DNA from: Promicromonospora soli
GTDB lineage: Bacteria > Actinomycetota > Actinomycetes > Actinomycetales > Cellulomonadaceae
Direction: 5' to 3'
NCBI RefSeq assembly: GCF_014653785.1
Contig: NZ_BNAS01000005.1
Span: 303,368-367,367, forward strand
DNA length: 64,000 nucleotides
The notes under the pieces are model-generated. The model was not told the DNA's origin and ran no database searches. It was given only the letters and a program-made list of their open reading frames with translations. Both the position numbers and the translations under genes were made by a program. Below are positions 45,489 through 55,525 of this stretch, one piece after another; position 1 is the first letter of the stretch; each line of letters opens with the position of its first letter.

Positions 45489-46079
45489 TCAGCCGATGAA
45501 CTCGACGAGGTCGTCGCAGAAGTCCCGGCCGGCGGTCTGCGAGATCCCGGTGTCGCCGCCGAACTCGAAGCTGACTTCTTCGTCGTCCTCGTCCGTCGGG
45601 GTCCCCTTCGTGTCGATCACGACCGTGAACCAAATCCTCCCGGCGTCGATGAACAGCTTCCTGCCGTCGGGGCCGTACCAGGTCGACACTCCCGTGCTCT
45701 GCACCTCGATCGAGAGCAGGCCGCCGCCCAGGTCGGTGACGAGGGAGTCCTTTTCCTGACCGTGAGTGGCGAAGGAGTAGCTCTGGTCGTTGTCGAGGTT
45801 CGTGAACGAGCCCTCGATCCTGAAGGTGCTCGCCCCGTAGAGCGGCGAGTCGCCGTGGCTGAGCAGGCGGAACGTCCCGGAGGCATCCTCCTCGACCCAC
45901 ACCGGGAACTCGACCTGCGGGCACCACTCCTCTTCCGGTGTGCTGAACTCCTCCTGCGCGAGGAACTCGTTGTGCTCGGTAAAGTGCTCGACGAACACCG
46001 CTGGCGCGGCGGCCGCGGGCGCTGCCAGCAACAGCGCGGCCGCCCCTGCGGCCGCCGAGATCATCATTGATCGCTTCAT
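45489..46079 (-). CDS. Secreted protein of unknown function
   Basis: A 196-residue protein with a signal peptide (MKRSMMISAAAG, Ala-rich core, cleavage near residue 25). The mature part is acidic and appears beta-rich, with two cysteines (EEWCPQ and RDFCDD) that could form one disulfide. No family is recognised. ATG 46079 has AAGGG about eleven bases upstream; ATG 46088 is in frame but too close to that site. It converges with the SGNH hydrolase gene. Confidence 0.8.
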   Translation of the reverse strand: MKRSMMISAAAGAAALLLAAPAAAAPAVFVEHFTEHNEFLAQEEFSTPEEEWCPQVEFPVWVEEDASGTFRLLSHGDSPLYGASTFRIEGSFTNLDNDQSYSFATHGQEKDSLVTDLGGGLLSIEVQSTGVSTWYGPDGRKLFIDAGRIWFTVVIDTKGTPTDEDDEEVSFEFGGDTGISQTAGRDFCDDLVEFIG

Positions 46080-46231
46080 GGGTCTCATCCCTTCGGGCCT
46101 TGATCCGGCCGCACGTCGTTGCGCGGCCGCCCTCTCCATAGTGGGCGCGCTCGGTGCCCACTAGGCGCGAGTTCACCCAACTGGGAACCGCCGCGGACCA
46201 GAAGTTCGCCCCCGTCAGCCCGGAAACACAA

Positions 46232-46261
46232 CAGGCCAGCACCCGAACGGGTGCTGGCCTG
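46232..46261 (-). terminator. Terminator of tRNA-Thr gene, 14-bp stem
   Basis: A perfect 14-bp stem with a 2-base loop starts 11 bases past the tRNA 3' end. Confidence 0.85.
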
Positions 46262-46271
46262 CTGTCATGCC

Positions 46272-46347
46272 TGGAGCCGCCTGTCGGGTTCGAACCGACG
46301 ACCTTCCGCTTACAAGGCGGGAGCTCTACCAGCTGAGCTAAGGCGGC
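46272..46347 (-). tRNA. tRNA-Thr (anticodon TGT)
   Basis: Minus strand. Acceptor stem GCCGCCT pairs with AGGCGGC. The D-arm, anticodon loop CTTGTAA (anticodon TGT, reads ACA), and T-arm GTCGG-TTCGAAC-CCGAC are all standard. CCA is encoded (46274–46272). The bottom anticodon-stem pair is a C·A mismatch. A -10 TAGGCT lies at 46362–46357, so the primary transcript has only a very short leader. Confidence 0.96.
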
Positions 46348-46466
46348 GCGGGGAACAGCCTAACGGTTTCCGCCACGAGAATCCGAGTCCGGGACCGCGG
46401 ACGGCGACCACAGCCAAGCGGGGCCCCGGACCACCGTCCGAGACCCCGCCGTCCACAGCCTGTGGC

Positions 46467-47288
46467 CTACTCCGACGCGGGTGCCTCGCCCGTGATCGCC
46501 TCGGTCAGCGCGCCGGGGGTCTGCCAGCCCTCGAACCGCTCGCCGTCGACCAGAACGGTCGGCGTCCCGAAGCCTCCCTGGGAGTTGACCAGAGACTCGT
46601 CGCTGGTCGCCGCGTCCGTCGAGGCCGTCACCCACTCCTCGTAGGTGTCCGTGGCCTCGCCGTCGGCGATGCCGGCCGCGATGTCGGCCGGAACGCCGGC
46701 CTGCTCCGCCACCTGCGCGATCTGCTCGTCGGACAGGCCGGGCGTGTTCTCGGCGGGCTGGCTGGCGAACATCGCGTCGTGGAAAGCGGCGAACTGCTCG
46801 GGCGCGTTCTCGGCCACCCACGCAGCGGCCGACGCCGCTCGCGTCGAGTACTCGGTCCCCTGGGACGTGCGGTCGAGGATCGAGACGGGATGCACCACGA
46901 GCGTGATGTCGCCGGCCTCGCGCATCTCGGCGATGCTCGCGCTGTTCGTCTGCTCGAACTGGCCGCAGATGGGGCACATGTAGTCGACGTAGACATCGAG
47001 CGTCGTCGCACCCTCGTTCGAGGTGCCCGCGACGCCGTCGGCGCCGACCGGGATGCCGGTGTCCTCGACCACGCCCGCGGGGACGTTCTCGACCTTCTCC
47101 ATGCCCGTCTTCTGGCCTTCGGCGAGGATCAGCACGACCGCCACGATCAGGCCGATGACGGCGAGCCCGAGCACGCTCAGCACGATCACACGGTTGCGCT
47201 TCTCGCTCGACTGCTGCTTCTTCTGGAGCGCGAGGGCCTCAGCACGGGCGGCGTCTCGGCGCTGCGCCTTGGACATGTTCGTCGACAT
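46467..47288 (-). CDS. Membrane-anchored DsbA-like thiol oxidoreductase
   Basis: A 273-residue protein with a basic cytoplasmic N-terminus (KAQRRDAARAEAL), one membrane helix (about 33–55) and an extracytoplasmic thioredoxin-fold domain of the DsbA group. The active site is CPIC (Cys105, Cys108) in VDYMCPICGQF and the cis-Pro loop is GTPTVLVDG. It probably forms or isomerises disulfides in exported proteins such as the cysteine-bearing secreted proteins here. AAGGA five bases upstream supports ATG 47288. Confidence 0.92.
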   Translation of the reverse strand: MSTNMSKAQRRDAARAEALALQKKQQSSEKRNRVIVLSVLGLAVIGLIVAVVLILAEGQKTGMEKVENVPAGVVEDTGIPVGADGVAGTSNEGATTLDVYVDYMCPICGQFEQTNSASIAEMREAGDITLVVHPVSILDRTSQGTEYSTRAASAAAWVAENAPEQFAAFHDAMFASQPAENTPGLSDEQIAQVAEQAGVPADIAAGIADGEATDTYEEWVTASTDAATSDESLVNSQGGFGTPTVLVDGERFEGWQTPGALTEAITGEAPASE

Positions 47289-47429
47289 CGGGGTCCTTCG
47301 AGATGCGGGCCAATGGGGCGAGGCGCCTCTGGCGCCCGACGCAACCTTACAAGCGCTCTCTGGGAGACGGCTGAATGTTTCGTTACGTTCCGGGCACCCA
47401 ACCTGGGAGCGCGCCAGACCAGGAAGTCG

Positions 47430-49265
47430 TCACCACGTGACGTCGGGCCGGCCGCCCAGCGGCCACCACAGCACGTCCACCGAGCCGTCGACCAGGGGCT
47501 GCGCGGCGAGCACCGCGAGCGCCAGCACGAGCACGGTGACGGCGATCTTCGGCAGCCACGAGGGAGCGATCCGGCGCAGGGTCGCCCCGGCTCCGACCCG
47601 CGTCCCGTAGGACGCCGGCCCCCACCACGACACGATCACCGTCACGAGCATCGCGACGCCGAGCACGAGGCTGTCGACGATGGGCTCGTTCATGCCACCC
47701 ACCGACCGCGCCTCGACCGTCGGTATCGGGGCGATGATCACGTTGCCCGGCGCGAACACCATCAGCCCCAGGAGCACCAGGATCACGCCGGCGCAGATCC
47801 CGACGGCCGCGGCGGGCAGCACGCCGAACGCCGCGCGCACCAGGTGCCAGGGGGCCGCGAGGGTCGTTACGAGCGCGTCGGTGCTGCTGGGTCCGCGCCG
47901 TGCGCGGCGGCTGCGGAACTCGTCGACGGCGATCCAGGCCAGGCGGCTCAAGATCATCAGGGCCACCAGCACCGCGACGGCGATCCCGGGCTGGGCGGCG
48001 CCGAGCGCCACGAGCCCGAGGCCCGCCGCCGCGAACAGCGGCCGAAAGCCGGTGACGCGCGCGGGGTTCGCCGGCTCCAGGGCACTGGCCGGCGCGACCG
48101 AGGGCGGGACCGGGCGGGGTGTACCGACCGCGCGGCCCGTGACGGATCGTCCTCTGGCCGGGGCGACGCCAGGCGTCGGCCCGACGCCAGGCGCCATCCC
48201 AGGCACGACGCCCGCACCAGGAGTCCCGGCAGCAGCCGCGGCACCCGCCGCCGCTCCGACGCCCGCGCCGCCGGCCGCCGCGGAGACCGGCCGCCGGTCC
48301 GGCAGCACACCCTGCGGCATGACTCGCGTCGAGGCGAGGTCGGCCGCCGCGGCGGTGCGCGCGTCGTCGGGCAGAGCGCCGGCAGGGTCGAGGACCGTGG
48401 TCGGCGGCCCCGCCGCACCCGCTGCCGCCGCGACGAACGCGTCCGACTCCGCCTTGAGCGCCCGCGCCACCTCGGTGGGCCCCCACCGTTCGGCAGGCAC
48501 CGCCCGCAGCGCGGCGCCGAGCGCGCGTGCCGTTCGCGCAGGCAGCCCGTCGAGGTCGGCCGAACCCTGCCGCGAGCGCCGCAGCACCAGCTCGGTGGGC
48601 CGGACGCCGAACGGCGCCCGGCCGGTGCCGGAGAACGCGAGCACGGCGGCCCAGGACCACCAGTCGGTGTCGGGGCCCGGTTCTGCGCCGTCGAGCAGCT
48701 CGGGCGCGAGGTAACCGGGGGTGCCCATGACAAAACCGGTCCGGGTGGCCCGTGCGTCGCCGGGGCCCTGCGCGAGCCCGAAGTCGATCAGGACCGGCCC
48801 GTTCCGCGCGATGAGCACGTTCGACGGTGTGAGGTCGCGATGCACCACGCCGGTGCCGTGCACGGCTTCGAGGGCGTCGGCGAGCTGGTCGGCGAGCTCG
48901 AAGAGGTCCCGGGCGTCCAGCGGCCCGCGCTCGTCGATCTCCTCCTCGAGCGTGGGGCCTTCGACGAGCTCGGTGACGATGAAGGCTTCGGGACCGTCGA
49001 GCTCCGCGTCGAGCACGCGGGCCACTGCCGGGTGCCGCAGGCCCTGCAGCGCGGTTGCCTCGCGGCGCAGCCGCTCACGGGCCGCCGGGTCGTCGAGGTG
49101 GCGGTGCAGCATCTTGAGCGCCACGGCGTTCCCGCCGCCGTCCTCCGCGCGGTAGACGGCGCCCATGGCGCCGGAACCGATCTGGCGCACGACCGTGTAC
49201 CCGCCGACCTGCGAGCCGGCAGCGGGGCCGGGGCCGCCCGAGGGCGCGATCGAGGCCTCCTCCAT
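47430..49265 (-). CDS. Transmembrane serine/threonine protein kinase (Hanks-type)
   Basis: A 611-residue protein. Kinase domain at about 22–285: Gly-loop GSGAMGAVY, Lys51 in AVALKML, HRDLTPSN (142–149), DFGLA (161), GTPGYLAPEL. A Pro/Ala/Gly-rich linker of 100 residues follows, then about five C-terminal membrane helices; there are no PASTA repeats. Substrates are unknown. ATG 49265 is chosen because TACGGT lies seven bases upstream, fitting a leaderless transcript. It is divergent from the trehalose gene. Confidence 0.93.
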   Translation of the reverse strand: MEEASIAPSGGPGPAAGSQVGGYTVVRQIGSGAMGAVYRAEDGGGNAVALKMLHRHLDDPAARERLRREATALQGLRHPAVARVLDAELDGPEAFIVTELVEGPTLEEEIDERGPLDARDLFELADQLADALEAVHGTGVVHRDLTPSNVLIARNGPVLIDFGLAQGPGDARATRTGFVMGTPGYLAPELLDGAEPGPDTDWWSWAAVLAFSGTGRAPFGVRPTELVLRRSRQGSADLDGLPARTARALGAALRAVPAERWGPTEVARALKAESDAFVAAAAGAAGPPTTVLDPAGALPDDARTAAAADLASTRVMPQGVLPDRRPVSAAAGGAGVGAAAGAAAAAGTPGAGVVPGMAPGVGPTPGVAPARGRSVTGRAVGTPRPVPPSVAPASALEPANPARVTGFRPLFAAAGLGLVALGAAQPGIAVAVLVALMILSRLAWIAVDEFRSRRARRGPSSTDALVTTLAAPWHLVRAAFGVLPAAAVGICAGVILVLLGLMVFAPGNVIIAPIPTVEARSVGGMNEPIVDSLVLGVAMLVTVIVSWWGPASYGTRVGAGATLRRIAPSWLPKIAVTVLVLALAVLAAQPLVDGSVDVLWWPLGGRPDVTW

Positions 49266-49272
49266 GAGGCAC

Positions 49273-49278
49273 ACCGTA
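49273..49278 (-). promoter_or_regulatory. -10 box of a probable leaderless mRNA (kinase gene)
   Basis: On the minus strand TACGGT lies seven bases before ATG 49265; the same hexamer precedes the DUF3263 gene. Confidence 0.55.
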
Positions 49279-49440
49279 GTCGCCGCCGACCAACGCCGCC
49301 CGCCAACATCCAGCCCCTGACCAGGGGCGAGACCTGGGTTCGCCCATCGGGCACACACTCTCGTTACTCTGAGCAGGGAAGAGACCTCGCTAGTCTTGAC
49401 ACTGCAGAGCAAGACTCAATCACAACCAAGGAGCCGTACA

Positions 49441-51771
49441 TTGCCGGGTAAAGACGGGTACGATCTGGTCGTCGTTGCGAACCGGCTTCCAGTGGACTTC
49501 TCGGTCGGCCCCGAAGGCGACCTGACCTGGCAGAGGTCACCCGGCGGCCTGGTCACAGCACTGGAGCCGGTGATGCAGGGCGCGGACGGCGCCTGGGTGG
49601 GCTGGTCCGGCGCCCCCGACCTCGCCCACGAGCCGTTCACGGCCGACGGGATGCTGCTGGTCCCTGTGACGCTCAGCGCACAGGAGATCGCGCGCTACTA
49701 CGAGGGCTTCTCCAACGCCACCCTCTGGCCGCTCTACCACGACGTCATCGCGCCGCCCGCCTATCACCGCCAGTGGTGGGACGCGTACCGCCGGGTCAAC
49801 CAGCGCTTCGCCGACGCCGCCGCCGAGCAGGCCGCGGAGGGCGGCGTCGTCTGGGTGCACGACTATCAGCTCCAGCTCGTCCCGCGCATGCTGCGTGACC
49901 TGCGCCCGGACCTCCGGATCGGGTTCTTCGACCACATCCCGTTCCCGCCGGTCGAGCTGTTCGCGCAGCTCCCGTGGCGCCGGCAGATCATCGACGGCCT
50001 CCTCGGGGCGGACCTCGTGGGCTTCCAGCGCACCGGTGACGCCGCCAACTTCGTCCGGTCCGCGCGCCGCCTCACCGGGTACACCACGCGCGGCCCGGTC
50101 ATCACGATCCCCGACGCCGACGGGCGCCCCGGCCGGCACGTGCGCGCGTCGTCGTTCCCCATCTCCATCGACTCCCACCGGTTCGACACGCTCGCCCGCA
50201 CGCCGGAGGTACAGGCCCGGGCCAAGGAGATCAAGGCCGACCTCGGCAACCCGGACACCCTGATGCTCGGCGTCGACCGGCTCGACTACACCAAGGGCAT
50301 CCGGCACCGCATCAAGGCGTACGGCGAGCTGCTCGACGACGGCCGGCTCGACGTCGAGCACGCAACGCTCGTGCAGGTGGCGAGCCCCAGCCGCGAGAAC
50401 GTCGGCGCCTACCAGGAGCTCCGCGAGCACGTGGAGGTCCTCGTTGGCCGGATCAACGGCGAGTACGGCGAGCTGGGCCACTCCGCCATCCACTACCTGC
50501 ACCACTCCTACCCGCCCGAGGAGATGGCGGCGCTCTACCTCGCGGCCGACGTGCTGCTGGTGACCTCCCTGCGCGACGGCATGAACCTCGTCGCCAAGGA
50601 GTACATCGCCGCGCGCTCCGACGACCGCGGCGCACTGGTGCTGAGCGAGTTCACCGGCGCCGCCGACGAGCTCTCCCCCGGCCCCCTGCTGGTCAACCCG
50701 CACGACATCGACGGGATGAAGGACATCATCGTGGCCGCCGCCACCATGGACCCGAGGGAGCAGCGGCGCCGCATGCGGCGCCTGCGCCGCAAGGTCCTGG
50801 CCGACGACGTCGCCAAGTGGTCGGAGACCTTCCTCGGGGTGCTCACCGCCGTGCCGCCACGGCCGCTCACGGTGGACCCGCGCGCCGCCGAGCCCCGCCA
50901 CCACAACCTCCGGGACGCGCTGACGGCGTTCACCACGGCGCCCGAGGGCGTCCCAACCCGGGGCCGGCTGGCCCGGAGGAGCAACGGGAACGGGCGACGC
51001 AAGAAGCCGACCACGGGCTGGCTGCTCGCGTCCGACTTCGACGGGACCCTGGCGCCGCTCGTGGACGACCCCAAGTCGTCCACCATGACGCGTGCCGCGC
51101 GCGCCGCCATCGAGCAGCTGCACGCGGTCGCGCAGGAGGCGCCCGTGCGGCTCGCGCTCGTGTCGGGCCGGTCCCTCTCCGACCTCGCCGAGCGCACCGG
51201 CGCACCCGATGGCACGTTCCTCGTGGGCAGCCACGGCGCGGAGGCCGGGCGGGCCACCACCATCGGCGTCGACCGGGTCCCGTTCAACCTCACCACCACG
51301 CAGTCCGGCCAGCTCGACGCGCTCGTCGCGGGCTTCGAGTCCGCCGTATCGGGCCGCGAGGGGGCGTGGGTGCAGGTCAAGCCCGCGGCCGCCGTCGTGC
51401 ACACACGCCTGGCGAGCGTGGACGACGCAGCCGCCATCACCGTGGCCGCCGACGAGGTGGCGGCCAACCTGGGCCTGCCCGCCATGCACGGCAAGGACGT
51501 GGTGGAGGTCTCCGTGGTGACCACCAGCAAGGGCGAGGCGCTGCGCCGGCTGCGCGGCACCGTCGCGGCCGAGCTGGGCGTCGAGAAGGTGCGCGTCCTG
51601 TACGCGGGCGACGACACCACGGACGAGCACGCCTTCAGCGCGCTCGAGTCCGGCGACCTGACGATCAAGGTGGGAACGGGCGACACGCTCGCCTCCCACC
51701 GCGTGCCCGACCCCGACGCGCTCGCCGCCGTCCTCGCCGGTCTCGCACGCACCCTGCGCGGCGAAGGCTGA
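49441..51771 (+). CDS. otsA-otsB: Fused trehalose-6-phosphate synthase/phosphatase (OtsA–OtsB)
   Basis: A 776-residue fusion. Residues 1–480 are a GT20 trehalose-phosphate synthase (VVVANRLPV, VWVHDYQLQLVP, GVDRLDYTKGI, SLRDGMNLVAKEYIA). Residues about 525–776 are a HAD-type trehalose-phosphatase with DFDGTLAPL (Asp532, Asp534) and AGDDTTDEHAF. It makes trehalose from UDP- or GDP-glucose and glucose-6-phosphate in one protein, as a stress osmolyte. The start is TTG 49441 with AAGGAG at ideal spacing; TTG 49396 would lie in the promoter and adds residues unlike the family. Separate otsA/otsB genes are the more common form in bacteria. Confidence 0.95.
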   Translation: MPGKDGYDLVVVANRLPVDFSVGPEGDLTWQRSPGGLVTALEPVMQGADGAWVGWSGAPDLAHEPFTADGMLLVPVTLSAQEIARYYEGFSNATLWPLYHDVIAPPAYHRQWWDAYRRVNQRFADAAAEQAAEGGVVWVHDYQLQLVPRMLRDLRPDLRIGFFDHIPFPPVELFAQLPWRRQIIDGLLGADLVGFQRTGDAANFVRSARRLTGYTTRGPVITIPDADGRPGRHVRASSFPISIDSHRFDTLARTPEVQARAKEIKADLGNPDTLMLGVDRLDYTKGIRHRIKAYGELLDDGRLDVEHATLVQVASPSRENVGAYQELREHVEVLVGRINGEYGELGHSAIHYLHHSYPPEEMAALYLAADVLLVTSLRDGMNLVAKEYIAARSDDRGALVLSEFTGAADELSPGPLLVNPHDIDGMKDIIVAAATMDPREQRRRMRRLRRKVLADDVAKWSETFLGVLTAVPPRPLTVDPRAAEPRHHNLRDALTAFTTAPEGVPTRGRLARRSNGNGRRKKPTTGWLLASDFDGTLAPLVDDPKSSTMTRAARAAIEQLHAVAQEAPVRLALVSGRSLSDLAERTGAPDGTFLVGSHGAEAGRATTIGVDRVPFNLTTTQSGQLDALVAGFESAVSGREGAWVQVKPAAAVVHTRLASVDDAAAITVAADEVAANLGLPAMHGKDVVEVSVVTTSKGEALRRLRGTVAAELGVEKVRVLYAGDDTTDEHAFSALESGDLTIKVGTGDTLASHRVPDPDALAAVLAGLARTLRGEG

Positions 51772-51923
51772 CCCGGACGTGACCCGGCCGATACCGCAGA
51801 TTTGGCCAACCGGGGTACGATCGCGCTGCAACAGTGTCACCGCCGACACGTGAGTGGAAGCAACGGCACCCGACCACAACGGATCGTCCGGCACGTACCT
51901 GCCGGTGGAAGGATGTACTTGTC

Positions 51924-53042
<1,119 letters not shown>

Positions 53043-53056
53043 TCTCTCGGCCTCTC

Positions 53057-53162
53057 GCCGAGATAGAACTGTGGCGAAGTAGAACTGTGGCGAGATAGAA
53101 CGTCAGCACAATCTGGCGTTCTATCTCGCCACAGTTCTACTTCGCCGTAGTTCTATCTCGGC
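53057..53162. repeat. 46-bp inverted repeat built of 16-bp units
   Basis: Left arm 53057–53102, 14-base loop, right arm 53117–53162. The arms pair with only two mismatches. Each arm contains two full 16-bp units (GATAGAACTGTGGCGA then AGTAGAACTGTGGCGA) and the start of a third. It begins 15 bases after the ABC ATPase stop and is close to the next promoter. It could terminate transcription, but its size and inner periodicity suggest a dispersed repeat family. Confidence 0.9.
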
Positions 53163-53187
53163 GCCCCCGTCATCCAGAATGGTGCCC

Positions 53188-54447
53188 ATGCCCCAGCAGA
53201 ACCTCCAGATCACCGCGGTCGCACCCGACCCCGCGCTGCTGGACCTCCCGTGGGACGTGCCGCTGGCCGAGTGGCCCGAGGACGTCCTGGCAGCACTGCC
53301 CCAGGGCATCTCGCGGCACGTGGTCCGCTTCGTCAACCACGGCGGCCGCGTCATTGCGATCAAGGAGATCGGCGAGACCGTCGCCTACCGCGAGTACGAG
53401 CTGCTGCGTCAGCTGCACCGCATCGAGGTGCCCTCGGTGGTCCCCGTGGGCGTCATCACGGGCCGCAGGGCGCCCGACGGCGAACGGCTCGAGGCCGTGC
53501 TCATCACCGAGCACCTGCAGTTCTCCCTGCCCTACCGCGCCCTGTTCAGCCAGGACCTGCGCCCCGACACGGCGACGCGCCTCATCGACGCCCTCGCGGT
53601 GCTCCTGGTCCGCCTGCACCTCGTGGGCTTCTACTGGGGCGACGTCTCGCTGTCGAACACCCTGTTCCGGCGCGATGCCGAGACGTTCGCCGCCTACCTC
53701 GTCGACGCCGAGACCGGCGACATGCACCGCACGCTGACGAGGGGCCAGCGCAGCTACGACGTCGACCTGGCCCGCACCAACATCATCGGCGAGCTCATGG
53801 ACCTCACCGCGGGCGAGCTGCTCGACGAGGACGTCGACGAGGTGGCCATCGGTGACGCCCTGGTCGAGCGCTACCAGGAGCTGTGGGCCGCCCTCACCGT
53901 CTCCGAGGCGTTCGACTCCGGGGACCGCTGGCGCGTCGCCGCCCGCATCGATCGGCTCAACGACCTCGGCTTCGACGTGGGCGAGCTCGAGATCACCACG
54001 GACATCGACGGCACCAAGGTGCGCATCCAACCCAAGGTGGTCGACGCCGGGCACCACTCCCGCCGGCTGCTGCGCCTCACGGGGCTGGACGTCCAGGAGA
54101 ACCAGGCGCGCCGCATGCTCAACGACCTCGACAGCTACCGCGCCGCCACCGACCGGCAGAACGACCAGGAGCAGATCGTGGCGCACGCCTGGGTGCGCCA
54201 GGTCTTCCGCCCCACCATCGATGCCGTGCCACGCGAGCTGCGCCGCAAGCTGGAGCCCGCGCAGCTGTTCCACGAGATCCTCGACCACCGCTGGTTCATC
54301 TCCCAGCAGGCGCAGCGAGACATCCCCCTGCCCGAGGCCGCAGAGTCCTACGTGGAGAACGTGCTGCGGCACCGCCCCGACGAGGACGCCGTGCTCGGCC
54401 TCCCGCCGGGCGAGGAGGCCGAGCTGGAAGCCGAGGTCGAGGCCTAG
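53188..54447 (+). CDS. DUF4032 protein with kinase-like fold
   Basis: A 419-residue protein of the DUF4032 family. Residues about 45–190 resemble a lipopolysaccharide-kinase-type fold: RVIAIKEIGE holds a candidate ATP-binding Lys, and FYWGDVSLSNTLFRRDAE resembles a catalytic loop (D…N) followed by an acidic metal site YLVDAETGD. Activity is unproven. ATG 53188 is preferred to ATG 53179 because CAGAAT lies seven bases before it, the spacing seen for other leaderless genes here; this -10 is weak. Its 3' end overlaps rlmB by four bases tail to tail. Confidence 0.85.
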   Translation: MPQQNLQITAVAPDPALLDLPWDVPLAEWPEDVLAALPQGISRHVVRFVNHGGRVIAIKEIGETVAYREYELLRQLHRIEVPSVVPVGVITGRRAPDGERLEAVLITEHLQFSLPYRALFSQDLRPDTATRLIDALAVLLVRLHLVGFYWGDVSLSNTLFRRDAETFAAYLVDAETGDMHRTLTRGQRSYDVDLARTNIIGELMDLTAGELLDEDVDEVAIGDALVERYQELWAALTVSEAFDSGDRWRVAARIDRLNDLGFDVGELEITTDIDGTKVRIQPKVVDAGHHSRRLLRLTGLDVQENQARRMLNDLDSYRAATDRQNDQEQIVAHAWVRQVFRPTIDAVPRELRRKLEPAQLFHEILDHRWFISQQAQRDIPLPEAAESYVENVLRHRPDEDAVLGLPPGEEAELEAEVEA

Positions 54448-55430
54448 CTCGCGGCCGAGCGCTGCTTCGCGACCTCGTACAGGGTGATCCCCGCCGCCAC
54501 CGCGGCGTTCAGCGATTCCGTAGTGGCAGCGATCGGGATCGAGACCACGGCGTCGCACGCGTCGCGTACCAGGCGGGACAGGCCCTTGCCCTCGGAGCCC
54601 ACGACCAGCACGAGCGGGTCCGTCGCGTACGCGAGCTCACCGACAGGCATGTCGCCGCCGGCGTCGAGCCCCACCACGAAGCAGCCGGCCTTCTTCAGCT
54701 CGGTGAGCTCGCGGGCCAGGTTGGTCGCGCGCGCCACGGGCACGCGCGCCGCCGCGCCCGCCGACACCTTCCAGGCCGACGCAGTCACACCCGCCGCGCG
54801 CCGCTCGGGCACCAGCACGCCGTGCGCGCCGAACGCCCCGGCGGACCGGAGCACCGCGCCGAGGTTGCGGGGGTCGGTGATGCTGTCCAGCGCCACGATC
54901 AGGGGCGGCTCCCCGGACTCGGCCGCGGCGTCGAGCAGGTCCTCGGCGTCCCTGTACTCGTACGGCGGCACCTTCATCGCGACGCCCTGGTGCACGGCGC
55001 CGTCGGTGATCCGGTCCAGATCGAGGCGTGACGCCTCGAACATCGGGTGGCTACGAGTGTGCGCGATCTCCAGGATCTCCTGGGTGCGGTCGTCCGACTC
55101 CAGGTGCGTGGCCAGGTAGATGCCCTCGACCGGCATCTCGGCGCGCAGCGCCTCCAGCACGGCGTTGCGGCCGGCGACGACCTCGGTCGCGCCCGCTCCC
55201 TTACGGCCGGCGCCCCGCCCGCCCGGGCTGCCCGGCCGCCGCCCGGCAGCGACCCGCTTCTCCGCTGCTACCTTGCGCTGGTGCGCGGGGTGGTAGGTCC
55301 GGTCCTCCGCCTTGGGCGTGGGGCCCTTGCCCTGGAGCGCCTTGCGGCTGTGGCCGCCGGTGCCGACCTGCGCGCCCTTCTTGGAGCCGGCCTTGCGCAC
55401 CGCGCCGGCGCGCTTGGAGTTGCCTGCCAT
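54444..55430 (-). CDS. rlmB: 23S rRNA (guanosine-2'-O)-methyltransferase RlmB (TrmH family)
   Basis: A 328-residue SPOUT methyltransferase. The N-terminal 75 residues are a basic Lys/Arg/Gly-rich extension, followed by the substrate-binding domain (EVVAGRNAVLEALRA) and the knotted SPOUT domain with ALDSITDPRNLGAVLRSAG, VVGSEGKGLSRLVRDACD and ESLNAAVAAGITLYE. It methylates 23S rRNA G2251 (E. coli numbering). It lies downstream of cysS on the same strand, as in mycobacteria, but an inverted repeat separates the two. Confidence 0.95.
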   Translation of the reverse strand: MAGNSKRAGAVRKAGSKKGAQVGTGGHSRKALQGKGPTPKAEDRTYHPAHQRKVAAEKRVAAGRRPGSPGGRGAGRKGAGATEVVAGRNAVLEALRAEMPVEGIYLATHLESDDRTQEILEIAHTRSHPMFEASRLDLDRITDGAVHQGVAMKVPPYEYRDAEDLLDAAAESGEPPLIVALDSITDPRNLGAVLRSAGAFGAHGVLVPERRAAGVTASAWKVSAGAAARVPVARATNLARELTELKKAGCFVVGLDAGGDMPVGELAYATDPLVLVVGSEGKGLSRLVRDACDAVVSIPIAATTESLNAAVAAGITLYEVAKQRSAAS

Positions 55431-55451
55431 GGTTTGTCTCGTCTCTCAGCC

Positions 55452-55515
55452 GGTGGTCGAGCTTGTCGCGACCACCGCGGGTTCGGTCGAGGTGGTCTCG
55501 ACAAGCTCGACCACC
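55452..55515. repeat. 25-bp inverted repeat with self-palindromic arms, between cysS and rlmB
   Basis: Arms 55452–55476 and 55491–55515 match with one mismatch around a 14-base loop. Each arm is itself nearly palindromic (GGTGGTC … GACCACC). The core GGTCTCGACAAGCTCGACCA recurs with one change inside the DUF3027 gene at 24401–24420. It may be a terminator as well as a dispersed repeat. Confidence 0.85.
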
Positions 55516-55525
55516 AGGGAAAAGA

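Noticed and set aside
49396..49440. Upstream TTG start for the trehalose fusion gene
   Set aside because: It lacks a ribosome-binding site, lies in likely promoter sequence, and the added residues do not resemble the family; TTG 49441 has AAGGAG at ideal spacing.
46119..49451. A 1110-codon open frame antisense to the Ser/Thr kinase and DsbA-like genes
   Set aside because: It is a high-GC shadow frame: it reads through a tRNA and its terminator, has Arg/Gly/Ala composition, and lies opposite genes with intact catalytic motifs.
53057..53162. CRISPR array
   Set aside because: The 16-bp units are contiguous and the whole is an inverted repeat; there are no spacers and no cas genes.
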